Positions 43,557-56,100 of a stretch of DNA of 64,000 bases are shown here, one piece after another. The stretch is from Tribonema minus (lineage: Eukaryota; Sar; Xanthophyceae; Tribonematales; Tribonemataceae), in contig JAFCMP010000123.1 of assembly GCA_017506865.1 (NCBI GenBank), positions 1 to 64,000 on the forward strand, written 5' to 3'. The notes under the pieces were generated by a model. The model was not told the origin of the DNA and did not search any database. It was given only the letters and a program-made list of their open reading frames with translations. The position numbers and the translations under genes were made by a program. Within the stretch, counting starts at the first letter, position 1. The number at the start of each line of letters is the position of its first letter.

Positions 43557-44481
43557 TTAACGGTACGACTTCTGGTAGCGCGCGCGCGCGCTGGGGCCGC
43601 CGAACTTCTTGGGCTCGCAGCGGCGCGCGTCCGCGACGAGGAGGTTGCGATCGTAGTTGAGCAGGATCTCCTTGATCTCGCGCTTGGACGCCTCGTCGAC
43701 GTACTTCTGGTAGAAGGCGACGATGGCCTTGGCGATCGCCTGGCGGATGGCGTAGATCTGCGACGTGTAGCCGCCGCCGCGCACGCGGATGCGGATGTCG
43801 ACCGTCGCGAAGCGCGCCTGGCCGAGGAGGAGCACGGGCTCGAAGGTCTTGACGCGCAGGATCTCGGGCTCCAGGAGCTCGATGGGGCAGCCGTTGACCT
43901 TGATGAGGCCGCGCCCGCGCTTGCAGTAGGCCACCGCGGTGGCGGTCTTCTGCTCTCGTGGGAGAGGCGAGGGGAAAAGGGGAGGGGGGATGAGGGCAGC
44001 AGCATGGCGGGGGCAGCTTCGGGCGCAAGACGCGGCATTAGCCGGTGCATGAGGGGGGACTGGACTGCTGCGCAGAGACAAAGAGGGTGCACTTAGCATT
44101 GGGTGTGCTAAAAGCAACAGCGGTGATGCAGGACTGGACTGAGCTTCTGTCATCGTGCATCCATCCTGCTGCTCTGTTGCAAGAGACCGTGCGCCTGGCT
44201 GCACCCGAGTTGCAAGCCTTGCAACCCTCTTTGGGCCTTCCCGGTCTCAGTGCCTCCCCCAGCTGCATCAGGACCAGTAATGCCGCCCAGTCTCACCGTA
44301 ATGCGCTTCTACCACAAGCCGTGCCACCGCCACTCAAGGGCACTCAGCGAACTGGGACAAATGTGACCGAGCACTCTCACCCCTCCGAGCGGAGGGGGCC
44401 GCCTGTGGGTGCCGTAGCAGCACGCACGCGCTTACTAACCTTGCGGCCAAAGACCTGGACAGACTCGATCTCAGTCGTCAT
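43557..44481 (-). CDS. RPS16: 40S ribosomal protein S16 (uS9)
   Basis: Exon 1 (44481-44440) encodes [14 protein letters not shown] and exon 2 (43949-43557) continues with [14 protein letters not shown], in phase 0 with donor GTTAGT and acceptor AGCAG. The 144-residue product has the family landmarks [50 protein letters not shown] and the C-terminus [17 protein letters not shown] that reaches the decoding site. Length and ends are normal. This is the firmest host-gene call in the window and shows the DNA to be eukaryotic nuclear. Confidence 0.97.
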
Positions 44482-45746
44482 GGCTGCTGCCCTGTGTGCT
44501 GCTGAACAACAAAAAGCCTGTGCCACTAGACCGACCACAAATGGAAGCTCAACTTTGAAGTTTGCAGAAAGGTTGAAGAAAGGTTGCAAATGGTTGCAAA
44601 CCTCGTTGTTAGAGCACCAAATCAACACCTGCAACATGATCAGGCATGCAAGCTGATTTCAAACCTCCCTGGCATCAACTGAAAATGACATGTCTGATCA
44701 TCAGCATGGTGGTGAGACGAACAAATGGGCCACAAGACAATGAGTGCATCGATGTTGGCGTGGCTGGAGTGTGGTTTGCATCGAATGGTCGAAAAAAAGT
44801 CCCAACGGTTGATGTCAAGCTTGCTACCAGAATATATATGTACCTTGTGAGAAGGTGTCTCAGTGCGCATTGTATTATAATCACCACCGACATCGCCCCT
44901 CCACTACATTCTCGTAGATCTGTCCGGGACGAGTACTTCAGCTGGCTTGGCCATGAAGGCCCACGTTTGCTGAGTGTGCGGTGCTGATGCTGATCACTGG
45001 TGCTGCCGTTGCCAGCTAGAGCACTATGGTGCTTCTATTGCGCGCCAGAGTCGCTCATTATCGTCGGCAGCAGCACATTCCATAGCCGGTAAGCGGTGGT
45101 GGCAGCTCTGGGTGTCGTTGGCAGCATGGGCTGGTTCTATCGATCAGCTGCCCCGGTAAAGAAGCGGATATGACAGTGTGAAGGACCCCAACGTGGCCTG
45201 CCAATCCACCATCTCTGAACTGAGCCACACGGCACTTTGCAATCAGCAGCACAATTCGGGCCCAGCATCAGTCGTGCGGTAACTGCCGATGGGTGTGCCG
45301 CTACAGCGACCACGCAGCGCCTGCGCCCACTGCACGATGTGAGCCTCCGCCTGGCAGCGCGCGAAGTGAATGCGGCGCCTCGCATGAGAACGCTCAGCCC
45401 GCCGCCAGCTTGCCGTTTGCGCCAGTTGCGTTGCCGCCGTGCTGCCGCGCGCAATGCTGCTGCTGCATGCGCACTTGCATGACACAACTAGGTAAACACC
45501 GCTGTGTCCAACCAGACCGCGCGAAGGAAGCAAAGCAGCTCACAGCTAGGCGCGACGTGCAGGGCTGCGGCTTGCGCGAGGTGCACGGCAGCAGCGGCGG
45601 AAGGCACAGGCGCATGTCCGCAGTGCTGCAGCGATGGCATGGCTCCACGCCAGAGTCAGCGCTGCTGCGTCAGATCCACGGCAAGCCCGCTGCCGACGCG
45701 CACAGGCGTGCATGCCGCAGCGGCCGCAGCGGCAGCGGCAGCGGCC
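44482..45746. other. Intergenic, no gene recognised
   Basis: Contains the promoter of the ribosomal protein gene and the 3' flank of the transporter gene. No other coding signal was found. Confidence 0.5.
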
Positions 45747-48737
45747 TCACCCCGCGGAGCCCGTGGCGACGAGCAGCACGCCGAACGACGCGAGCGCGCC
45801 CGCCAGCAGCCCGAGCATGAGGAAGAGCACCATGGCGGTGCCGGCGAGCTCGCGCAGCCGCGGCGGCGCCGCAGCGGGCGCCGCCATCATGCAGCGGCTG
45901 CCCAGGTACCCGTTGCTGACGCCGAGCGCCGCCACGAGCAGAACCGGCCACGCGTCGGAAGACGCCAGCGGCGGGCGGCGCCAGCGCGAGCGGCGCGCGC
46001 CGCACGCCAGCAGCAGCGGCAGCAGCGCGGCGCGCGCGGCGGCGGCGGCGGGGAGGCGGGCGGCGCGCACGAGCGGCGCGCGCGCGCACAGGCGCCCCGC
46101 GAGGTCCGCCGCGTTGAAGAGGATGAAGGACGCGGGGACGAAGAGGCCGCGGCGCCAGCGCGGCGCGGCGGCGTCGCAAGCGCGCGTCGATTGCAGGCGC
46201 GCCGTCGTGCTCGGGAACACGGCGAGCGTCACCGCGAAGACGCCGCACACGGACAGCGCCAGCGGCAGCACGGCGCGCACCGCCGCGAGCGCCGCGCCCG
46301 CGCCTTTGTCGCCGCTGCCGCCGCCGCCGTCGCCGTCGAAGGAGACGTCGTACAGGTGCGCCTCCGGAGCGCCATCTACCAGAGGCGAAACCAGCGTGTA
46401 CCGGTGCTCGTCGCTGCCGCTGCCGCCGCCACTGCCGTCCACGCCGGCGTCACCGCGGCGGTGGCGGCGGCGGTGGCCGCTGTCGTTGAGCTCGCACATG
46501 CCGCCGCCGCCGCCGCCGACGCCGCTGCCGCCGCGCCGTGCCTCCAGCAGCAGGTAGCCGCCCACGCACGCCACGAGCGTCGCAGTTGCCACTGCGAAAT
46601 AGGCAGCAGTGCCGCCGTCAAACTTGTATGGGACGCAATCATCGGCGCCGCCGGAAGTGGCTGCGGGCAGCGGCGCCGAGAGCGCGCGGCGCGCGGGGTC
46701 GGCGCAGTCTGCGGGCAGCGGCGGCTCCGGCTGCGACGCCACCGCAATGTAGTTGGTGACGGCCACGATGAGGCCTGCCACGCCCTGCCCCGACATCATG
46801 GCCTGCGCAAGGGGGGGGGGGGGGGGGGGTGGGGTGGGGGGGGGGGTGACTCATAAACGAAACAACACATGATGACATCGGCGAATGATGAGTCATTGTA
46901 GGTGGAAGTGCATCTGGTTGTTCGGCACTCTATTTGATAGTGATGCAAAGGACGCGTGCCACGGAATGCAAGGAGTCGAGAAGTGCGATTTGCTGACAGT
47001 TTGCGCAGGGGCCCCGCCGTCGTGGGCTGCACCTCAGAAACGAGAATGCGCCGCACGCTTCGCCTTGATGCGTCGACGTGCAGCAGCAGCGTGTGACAGT
47101 CGTTGCTCGCTTCAAGTCGCACTGCTTCTAGCGGAGCGTGCCTTGCCGAGCGCGCGCGCGTCACGGCAGCGCCGTCTGCTCTTGCGGACTGCAGAGCTGA
47201 CGCTATCTCTCCCGTCAGCGCGGGGACCACCTGCACGGAGTATGCACCGTCGTCGGCCGAGTGTGCGCCGCGCGTAGGCTGAGTTGGGAAGCCACAAATA
47301 CGCCGCTCTGCACCGAGCCAACCTCCGACGACATGAGCCCGCAATATCCACATCCATACACCAGCATGTAGCACGAGTCACCAAGAGTCACGAGTCAGCG
47401 GCGCGGAGTCACGAGTGCACAACGCGACTCACCGAGGGAACCGCGTCATCCTTGCAAGTCGTTCTGCAACTATGTGACACGAGTTCATTGAGGTTCATGA
47501 GTACAGGTATATATGTTACTTCTTGAAGTACTGCGGAAGTACGCATCACCGAGTGCGCGGTGCACCTGCGTGTACAGGTATATGCTATACTGTTTGAAAA
47601 TACTTGTTGAAGTACTGCAGATGTACGCGACACAGAGTGCGCGGCACACCTGCGTGTGCTCCGGCGGGTAGCCGCTGGCGAGCCCGAACAGGCCGCTCTG
47701 CGCGAACGCCACGGCGACGGCGCTCGCGCACACGAGCGCCATCGTCAGCGCAAACAGCACCGCGCCGTCCATGGCGGCGTCGAAGACGAGCAGCACGCAC
47801 GCGCCGAAGACGAGCGCTGACACACTCAAGCCGCCCAGAATTTTCAGGCGCTGCGGCAGTGCGTAGCGAAGCGCTATGATGAGGCCCGCGACGGCGGCGA
47901 CGTTGTAGCCGACGCCGAACCAGCTCTCGAAGTTGGCCGCGAAGGGCGTGCCGCAGAGGCGCCGCGCATAGTAGGCCTGTGCGTTGATGAAGACGTTTAA
48001 AAAAAAGTGAAATTGAAGTTCCCTTGTCGTCTAATCACCGCCATAGTCCAGTGATGTCTCAGGCAATAGTCCATCAAGCCTTGCTGGCAGTTGCTTCATC
48101 TGTTTTGATATCGATTTCACTGCACTTGCCATGCATTCTTGAAGCATTGCTTGCAATTGCGTGACCTGTGTTGTTATCGCTTTTGGTGTTGTGGCATTGC
48201 TCTGCATTGTTCGCTCACTGCTAGAGCCACACGATGGCGCAAGTCTGCATGTTGCGAATGATTGGACAACTTGTGGCTGTTCAGGCAGTCTGATTCAGTT
48301 TGTTGAACTGAGCATGCGTGCATACCTCTGATACGGCTTGGGGGTGTATTCAGACAGACAGTTACCGACAGTTACACCTCATACGTCAGCACAGGTCGCG
48401 GCATCACATGGTAGCCTGCTTCACTTCTGTGCAGAAGAGGTGAGTCGTACTGCAACTTCAACTCATAGAGTGACACTCCCCACAATCGCCGTTGAACCCG
48501 CATACACGTGCACGGCAAGGCATCGTGCATACACCAGACACAACACCACCCGTGTCATGCACACGTACATGGGTTAGGGTTAGGGTAAGGGTTAGGTTAG
48601 CACAGCACATGATGCACATACCTCCGCGTTGATGAAGACGTTCCACGGAAACAGCTGCCCAACGCCTTGGAGGAAGAATACCGACAGAACCAGCCAGTCC
48701 GTGGGCACGTCGGCATCGCCGCTGCGAGCGGCGACTC
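45747..48737 (-). CDS. Equilibrative nucleoside transporter (SLC29/ENT family), 5' end incomplete
   Basis: Three exons are clear: 48737-48622 (LFPWNVFINAE), 47976-47650 (FESWFGVGYNVAAVAGLI ... FGLASGYPPEHTQ) and 46802-45747 (MMSGQGVAGLIVAV ... ASFILFNAADLAGRL ... ALGVSNGYLGSRCMM ... GLLAGALASFGVLL). These are the ENT landmarks in order, including the PWN motif, FNxxDxxGR and the GxSNGY segment, and would give about 11 membrane segments moving nucleosides down their gradient. Phase is 0 at both internal junctions. Exon 48737 begins in phase 1, so an initiator exon lies further upstream and was not found. A large loop rich in Gly/Ser/Asp follows the sixth membrane segment. All introns show copies of their splice junctions. 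Confidence 0.9.
46811..46850. repeat. Poly-G (poly-C on the gene strand) tract before the last transporter exon
   Basis: On the coding strand this is a run of C serving as the polypyrimidine tract a few bases from the acceptor. Similar C runs precede three ARF-GEF exons. Confidence 0.85.
47502..47672 (-). repeat. Donor echo in the second transporter intron
   Basis: The end of the middle exon plus its donor and first 70 bases of intron (around 47574-47670) is repeated at 47502-47573 with a period of about 84 bp. The shared word on the plus strand is GAGTGCGCGG..CACCTGCGTGT. Confidence 0.8.
47981..47998 (-). repeat. Exon-end copy at the 3' end of the first transporter intron
   Basis: AACGTCTTCATCAACGC, the last coding bases before the donor (48626-48642), is copied next to the acceptor of the same intron, so the intron is bracketed by a 17-bp direct repeat like a target-site duplication. 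Confidence 0.85.
48571..48599. repeat. Telomere-like TTAGGG run in the first transporter intron
   Basis: GGGTTAGGGTTAGGG and related units lie about 25 bp from the donor of the same intron. Confidence 0.85.
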
Positions 48738-48827
48738 CTGCAGCAGAGGCAGCAGTAGAAGGCAATGTCAACAGTGATCGCACTTGCAGCAGATGCAGCA
48801 GTAGAGCGCATCGCCAACAGCGATGGC
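48732..48827 (-). repeat. Acceptor echo upstream of the first transporter exon seen
   Basis: A unit of about 47 bp containing the acceptor (CTGCAGCAG on the plus strand) occurs at 48732-48779 and again at 48780-48827. Confidence 0.75.
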
Positions 48828-50127
48828 TGTAGTTGCGTGGGCATGCGAGCCAGCGCCAGCGCCTTGTTATCTGTGATTGCTGGGGTTTATGGAGAGGAAA
48901 TATATTTTTACACTTATGCCTTGGATTAATGCTGATTTTTTTATGGCACTTGGGGTTTTCTGTCTGATATTTTAAGGGTTCCTGGCGTCTGATATTTTAA
49001 GGGTTCCTGGCGTCGGCACAGGGGGGGCACTGCTCGCTGGCGATTGTGTACATAGGTACAGCAGCTTCAGCGCAGACAGCGTGTGCGGTGTGCCGCATCA
49101 GGGTCGGCAGGTGGCGGGCGTGAAGCGCGCCTGGCCTGCCTAATGTAGCTAGTGTTGCTGGCTTAAGAGCAAGAAATGCTACTGGCCATTCGCGCAATAC
49201 GTGATGAAAGGCTTGCGCAAGATCGTGAGAGTCATCTGGCAGCATATTGGCAGCAGATACATGATACGTGTAGCAGCCAGCCTTGATGAACTTGAATGCA
49301 AAATGCAGGGTCACGGTGCGCCTGGCAAAACGGGGACACGCTTTCCGATGTTATGCACGTCAGTCAACCGAGGGGCACCTGCAGATCACATGTGACATGG
49401 CTAGAAGGAGTGCAGCTGCGCACAGTGAAATGCCCTAGAGGAGCGGCCCTGACAACTTGAAGCTCGCGAGCGTATCTTGGTGGCAGGCTGACATCACAAC
49501 AACGTACGCAACGCAGACTGCCAGACAATGTGGCAACATCTTGAAGGGCTATGCAGCATCAAGCATTCCAGGGGCTACTAGCTGCCATCAGCCCTCTGTC
49601 ACCAGACTTACAGGACTCTCTAGAGTGGTGTGTGCACAAGCGCATTTGCAGAGATCAGGTGTGATTTTTTTGTTGTCAAAAAACAGCCCCCAAAGTCTTG
49701 AAGTTGAAGTTTTGAGTGATGTTCCAAGCACTGAAGGTAGCGCATCAAAGCCACTCAGACTCGCATCATTTCATGTATCCTCAAAAGGATAATCAACAAC
49801 AGTCTCAGTCATTGTGCTCACCCGCAAAAGAAGCATCCAGCGCCGTCGTGTCCTCCTCTAACGCTTTTATCTCTTTTCGGGTGTCATCTGGCGCGTCCTC
49901 GGTGGTGACGGCAATTGGTAGCATACAAGCCTTAAAAACTTGCCCAGCGTAAGAAACACTCTCCTCTTCCCACCAAACGCCTATTCTCTTCTCGCTTCTG
50001 GAACAACCTCAACTTTGGCTTGAACTTCGACGCTGAGATGAAACCACTCGCGAAACAGCCAACGAGCTCGGCGAACAAGTGGCTGTGAGATCGAGACATG
50101 TTGAAGGGAGACAACTGATAGGCAAAT
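48828..50127. other. Gap between two genes, missing transporter 5' exon expected here
   Basis: Contains a two-copy tandem repeat at 48961-49014 (unit TCTGATATTTTAAGGGTTCC...) and nothing else recognisable. The transporter initiator exon should lie in this stretch or in a longer intron. Confidence 0.45.
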
Positions 50128-53100
50128 ATGACGACCGCTGCCGCGGGCAACAATGGTAGCATGGAGGTGCTCTTCATGGAGAGCTTCAAGAAAGTGCGCA
50201 AGGCCTCCAGCAGGAAGCACAAGGAGCTGAGGGCCGCCTGCGATGCTGCCATTGAGCAGCTCAACAAGGCCAAGTACCTGGGCTTTGGCATAGAGCGGTA
50301 CTGGGACGTCTTTGACCTCGCCCTGGTCGCAGGTTCAAATGATGTCACCGAGGCAGCTCTGGAGGCTCTAGCGCGCATTACTCAGGACGGCTATATAAAA
50401 CCCGAGGCGACTGTGGAGAGAGGGGGGAGGGTGATGGAGCTGGGGGCAGCGGTGCTGGACGTAATCTGCGAGAGCAAGCTGGGCACCGACGTTGCGCGCC
50501 TGTGGTCGGCCAAGGCCCTACTGGCCTGCATCACCCACGCAGAGGTCCAGATTCACGGGGAGGCCCTGGTGAAGGCGCTCCGCGTGCTGCGCGGCTCCGC
50601 GCTGGAGGCGAAGTCCGCACCCACCAAGGCGGCGGCGCGCAGCGCGCTGCAGGACGTCGTCATGAGCACGTTCGCGCGCATGGAGGCCGCGGAGGTGCGC
50701 CGCAGCCAGGAGCCCCCCCCTCCCCCGCCGCCGCCGCCCCCCGTCTCTGCGGCGCACGCGTCCGCCGCGGCGGCCAGCCCCACCGCGTCCTTGTCGCAGG
50801 CGGCGACGGCGTCCGTCTCGCCCGCGACGTCGGCCCCGGTGAGCCCCACGGCGGCGGCGGTTACAGCGGGCGTAACCGCGGCGGTGCTCGCGCGCCGCGT
50901 CGTGGTCGCGCTGCCGCGCAGCATCGAGGCCATGTACCCCGAGGTCTTCGAGCACCTGGACTACGCGCTGGACTTTGAGGTTGACGCGGCGCGGGGCGCG
51001 GCCGCGGCGGGCGCGCTGGTCGGGGGCGCGGCGGCGGCGGCGGCGGCGGGCAGCGGCGCCACGTCCGGGGGGAAGGCGGCGGCGGGGACGTTCAGGCAGG
51101 GGGGGTTCCGGTTCCCGACCATGCAGCACAGGTGAGCGGCGGTTGCTGTTGCTGTGCGCTGTCTTTTCACTGGCGCGCCGCTGTTGACACCAGTGCCGCA
51201 CCGCTCTGTATCGGCGTCTAGGGGTGGAGACTATATGATAGGGCATGAGTGCTGCCGGGGAGGGCTTTCGGGTTCTGTGTCACTTTAGTGGCAGAGGCGC
51301 AGCCAGCGGCCACGATGATGCCGAGGCTGCTGCAGCGATGGGGAAGGAGTCAGAGCAGAGGTCTGGTGCAGCAACCGATAATGTTTCTGAATGCCTTTCC
51401 AGCTGACTTTGAATGGCACATCAGCTGGCAGCCCGTCTAATCAATATCAGCGGCATGCAGAGGGTGGGGTTATTGGGTCGCTGGCTCCCGTTGGTGCACC
51501 TTTGAGTACATAGGGTAGGTATGGATTATTGACGATTACGAGCGTTACTGAGCTGCCACCAATCCCGCAGCGGTCTGTGTTGAGGTAAGTAGTCCACGTT
51601 GCAGTGATGCTCAGCGGCAGTACTACTACTGCTGGGAATACTGAAGATATGCAGAAGTGATTATTGAAGCTCATCAGAAAAAACACTCACACAGGTCGGA
51701 GCATTGCTGATGTGTGAAGTTGGTGACGCTCCGCCACCAACATACTTCAAGAAGTACATCACAGTCTTGTAGCTTTGTTTGGTATCCCTGCTAGTATGTG
51801 GGGGACAGTCGCTTGCGGGTGCTTTGTTGGGGGTGATGTGGGGGGCGGGGTGTGGCGTGCAAGCTTTGCATGCTACATCCAAGAGTGAGAACAAGGCGAC
51901 ACACCTACAACATGGCATTTCCACAGCCACAAGTGGAATATAATAAAAGTACATCACACAAATGATTTTCTGTGCACGCAACGTCATGCCCTGGGCCCGC
52001 ATAGGGTTTTGTGCCACTCTACCCGAAAGCCTGACCCTGCCGGCAGCAGCTAGCAATGGTCATTAGCGTGCCTTCAACCTGAATGGGGAGACATAAGTGT
52101 CAACCTGCATGGGTATGTAAGTAGGTCAGGGCATAGTCGGTTACATGCTACTCTACTGCGAAGCCTGGCCCTAGTGGCAGCAGCTTTCGAAACTTTTAAA
52201 ATAATGTGCCATGCAATACTTCAACCTGTATTGTTGGTTGGTGATGAGGGCATTGTTTGAGGGTATGGATATGTATCTATCAGTACACACACATGCCGCA
52301 AAGTACAGCTGAGCGTTGTGGCTAGTGCCTCAGACAATGAGGTGGTGTAGCGGTGGCAACGAGCAGACGTTTGTTGAAGCACATACCAAGACACACATCC
52401 GATACAGCTCGAGGTTTCCCGTGGGATCGCACTCATTCAGAATTCTGCAGAAGCAGTTCCTGGAAGCGTTGCACACTGCACCAGCGCGTGCCATCTCTAG
52501 TCTACCCGTATCGTAGCCGCATGGACTCGCGCTTAAGAGTGTCGCGGATCGCAAGCCGCACACGGCAGACGTATCCAAGCACCAACACTACACTGCAAGA
52601 GCTGAGGGCTCGAGGCAGGGTTAAACCAGGTGTTCAAGTCACATGCGCATGCACCTCGCACTACCCACTCGCGGCACTGTGGTGCAAGGGTCGCTGCGCT
52701 GAATATGCTAGGACTTGTGAGACACCATGGTGCAGTTCGCACCCGACCTTGTTGAGGCACTCCATTGTCAATGAGCACTGCTGTGCACGCTGGTAGGGTT
52801 AGGTCACGCAAACCCCACCTTCAGTTGTAGATAGTAGATGGTCGCTCATGCAGATGTCGCTTTGCGCTGTCTGGGCTGTGGCGCTTGGTGTGCATTGGCA
52901 CACGCGCCTATACTTGGCCCGCCGCAACTTTGAATGCGGAGACGAGGTCGCCATGCCCTACTAGTGCTTAGGGTTAGGGTTAGGGTGAGGACTAGGGCTA
53001 GGGTTACCGTGGACCACGCCGAAGCGTGCGCGGCCCGGCCACAATGCTCCAAACAAAGTTATTGTGGAGCCACTGGTATCAAGTTGAAGTACGAGTTGAA

Positions 53101-56100
53101 GTATTGCTGTGGTGGTTGCGAACTTGACGCGTCGTGATGAAAATGTGACCGTTGTGTCTGCTTGGTGTGCCATATGCCGACGCCGCCACCGCATGCGCGG
53201 CGTCACGGAGACGTGTGGGTGTGCCTGCGCGAGCGCTGCGCTCTCAAAAAGAGGCCAGATGACAACCACGCATCACTAACATGATGAACTCGGACCTCGT
53301 GTGATGAAACACTGTCGCCGACGCTTACCCCTGTCACAATGAACTTGAACTTCACACTTAGTCATTGACGTCGTCTCGAAAGTTTAGTTCAAAACAAAAA
53401 GTTCTAATTAGGTATTAATCGTGAAACAGAAGCTGTTTTATCACCCATCCGTGTGCTAGCAAACCGCCGCAGGGACGCGTGGATGTGCCTGCGCCAGCTC
53501 TGCACCCCCACGGAGAGGCCAGACGATCAACCAGTATTACTGCGACAATGAACTTGAACCTTGTGTGGTGAAAACCTGACGCCGCCTGCGCTCGCCCGTG
53601 TGCCGCGCAGGGACGCGTGGATGTGCCTGCGCGAGCTCTGCACGCCCACGGAGGACCAGGCGGCGACGCTGCTGCGCCTTGAGCTCGTGCTCGAGCTGCT
53701 CGAGAAGAGCGGTCCCGCGTTCCGCAGCGGCGAGCCCTTCGTCGACTGCGTGCGCACGGGGCTGTGCGCGGAGCTCCTCAAGAACTGCACGAGCAGCGTG
53801 ATGCCGGTCGTGTCGCTGTCGCTGCGCATCTTCGTGGCGCTCACGCGGCACTTCAAGGACCACCTGAAGTCGGAGGTTGAAGTCTTCGTCACGCGCATCT
53901 TCCTGCGCATCCTCGAAAGCGAGAACCGCTCACACGAGCAGAAGGTGGGTAGCCCTAACCTAACCATAACCCTGACCCTAATTCAACTGTCAGGACCTTG
54001 GTGTATGCTGCGAAGAAGCATCAGTTGATCATTGAGAGCAAGAGAGTCATCTGGATAAATGCGGGGGTGGGGGAGGGGAGGGGGGGGGGGGAGGTTGTAC
54101 ACTCAATCCGGCTTGCCCCCTGTGGTTGGTTTGCATGGTAAGGCAGGCGCAACTTTGGGTTAGCATCAGGGTTAGTATTCTCGCAAATGGCCCTGCAGCG
54201 TCTTCTATGCTGCTGCGCTATAGGCATTACGTTGCGCGCCCTGCACGGAGATGCTCCTCCCCAGCAAGCCACAGGGGACAATTGCATGCCTCTCTGGTTT
54301 GACGCGCGCCGCCCCCTGCCTCTTTGACTTACCTGCCAACGTCGCTCATCCCCCCCCCCCCCCCCCCCCCCAGATGTTCTACGACCTCTGCACCTCTGCA
54401 CGAACTCGCGCGCATCATCACGACGCTCCGTTGCGTGGCAAGGTCGCCGGCTCATGCGCACATTGGCGAGATTCTGGGCTGCTGCGTGTCAATTGCGCCC
54501 GCCTGCTGCCTCTTGACACACCTGCCTGCGCCGCTCCCCCCCCCCCCCCCCCCCTTTTCATGCCCCCCCCCTCAGATGCTGGTGCTGGAGGTGTTCTACG
54601 ACCTCTGCACGGACCCGCGCGCGCTCGTTGAGATCTTCCTCAACTACGACTGCGACCTCTACGCCATCGACCTCTTCAAGCGCATCGTCGCGTCCATGGC
54701 CAAGGTCGCTAAGACGGCGCAGAAGCCCGCGTCCGGTGAGAAGCGGAGAGAGCGGTTTTGGGGGGTCAGGTCCCCCGCTAGCTGTTCTTGGCCGTTCTTT
54801 GCACAGGACGTTGTACCCCCAGCTCATCTCAGTGAAGCTATATTGTCCCCCCCTGCGCACACACTCCATTCCACTGGATCACGTGTGCTCCGGTGTTCGC
54901 TGGGAGGGTGAGCACTGGCGTGCAGGTGGTTGGCCAGCAGCGCCCGCCGCTGATCGCTGCTGCACATCGGGCCGCGCGCGTTGAAGGCATCATACCGCTC
55001 AGCACGACTGCGTCTGCCGGAACCGCACCAATCGAGGGTTAGGCTAGGGTTAGGGTTAGGGTCAGGGTTAGATGAATGAGCAGCGCTCATGCCTTGACCA
55101 TCACATTCTTTCAATTGTTGGTGCGTGGAGGTGTGTCAAGGATGGGGGCGACGGCGCCAGCAAAGTGTGCCGCACCAGCCGTAGACGCTGGCTGTTTCTT
55201 GTAACTGCCCGTAACTGCCACGACTGGAGTGATGCGCGAGCGCCGCGGTGCTGCCCATGTACGTGGCGTGCGCCGCTCTCAACTTGACCTCCTTGCGCCC
55301 CCGCGCAGCGCGCGCGGCGCCGTCGCAGCGGCGCCTGCCGCAGTAGCAGGCGCGGTGTCGTGCTGCCTCGAAGCACCACTGCTGTTCCTGGCAACCTGCC
55401 AGAGGGTTAGTAGAAGGGTCAGCGGAGCTAGGGCTAGGGTTTGAACGAGCACCTCCTCTCCCCCGGCGCTGCACCTGCTGTAACCGTTCCGAAGCTGCCG
55501 CGCGCGTAACCGCTCGCTGCTCTCCACGCAGGCGGCTCTGCGTCCGCGGGATTTCGCAAGCACCCACGCGCCTCCTCTCCACCGGTGCTGCGCAAGCGGC
55601 GCTGCGTCACCGTTGCAAAGCTGCCGCGCATGACCGCTCTGCAAAAATGCCGCGCGCGTGACCGCTCGCGCTGCTCTGCGCGCACGCGGGTCCGCGTCCG
55701 CGGCGACGCCTTGCAGAGCGCGCTGCCGCTCCCACCAACGCCTCGCAGAGCGCGAGCAAATCGCCCTGAAAAGCTCTGCATGCGCGCGCGCGAGAGCGCT
55801 TCTTTCTGTTGCGCGCATAATCGCTCGCTGTGCGCAGGCGGGTCCGTGTCCGCGGAGCGCGCGGCGCGCAACGACGACGCGCTGCGCGAAATCACCCCGA
55901 ACCGCCGCCCGCGCGTGCAACAGTTTCAAAATCGCTGCCGCAGTAGCACTCTATCGTACGCTCCGCGAGCGACGCTCCGTAACCACAACTGCCGCGCGTA
56001 CCCGCTCTTCGCGCCGGCGGCTCCGCGTCCGCGGGTGCTCGCGAGCGCCCACGCGCCTCCTTCTCACTGGTGCTGCACGTATAGTCCGTTTTGAAATTGT

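Noticed and set aside
45504..46856. 450-residue plus-strand frame opposite the transporter
   Set aside because: It is a GC-rich shadow of the transporter's last exon: Arg/Ala-rich, with no motif, while the minus strand gives clear membrane segments and splice sites.
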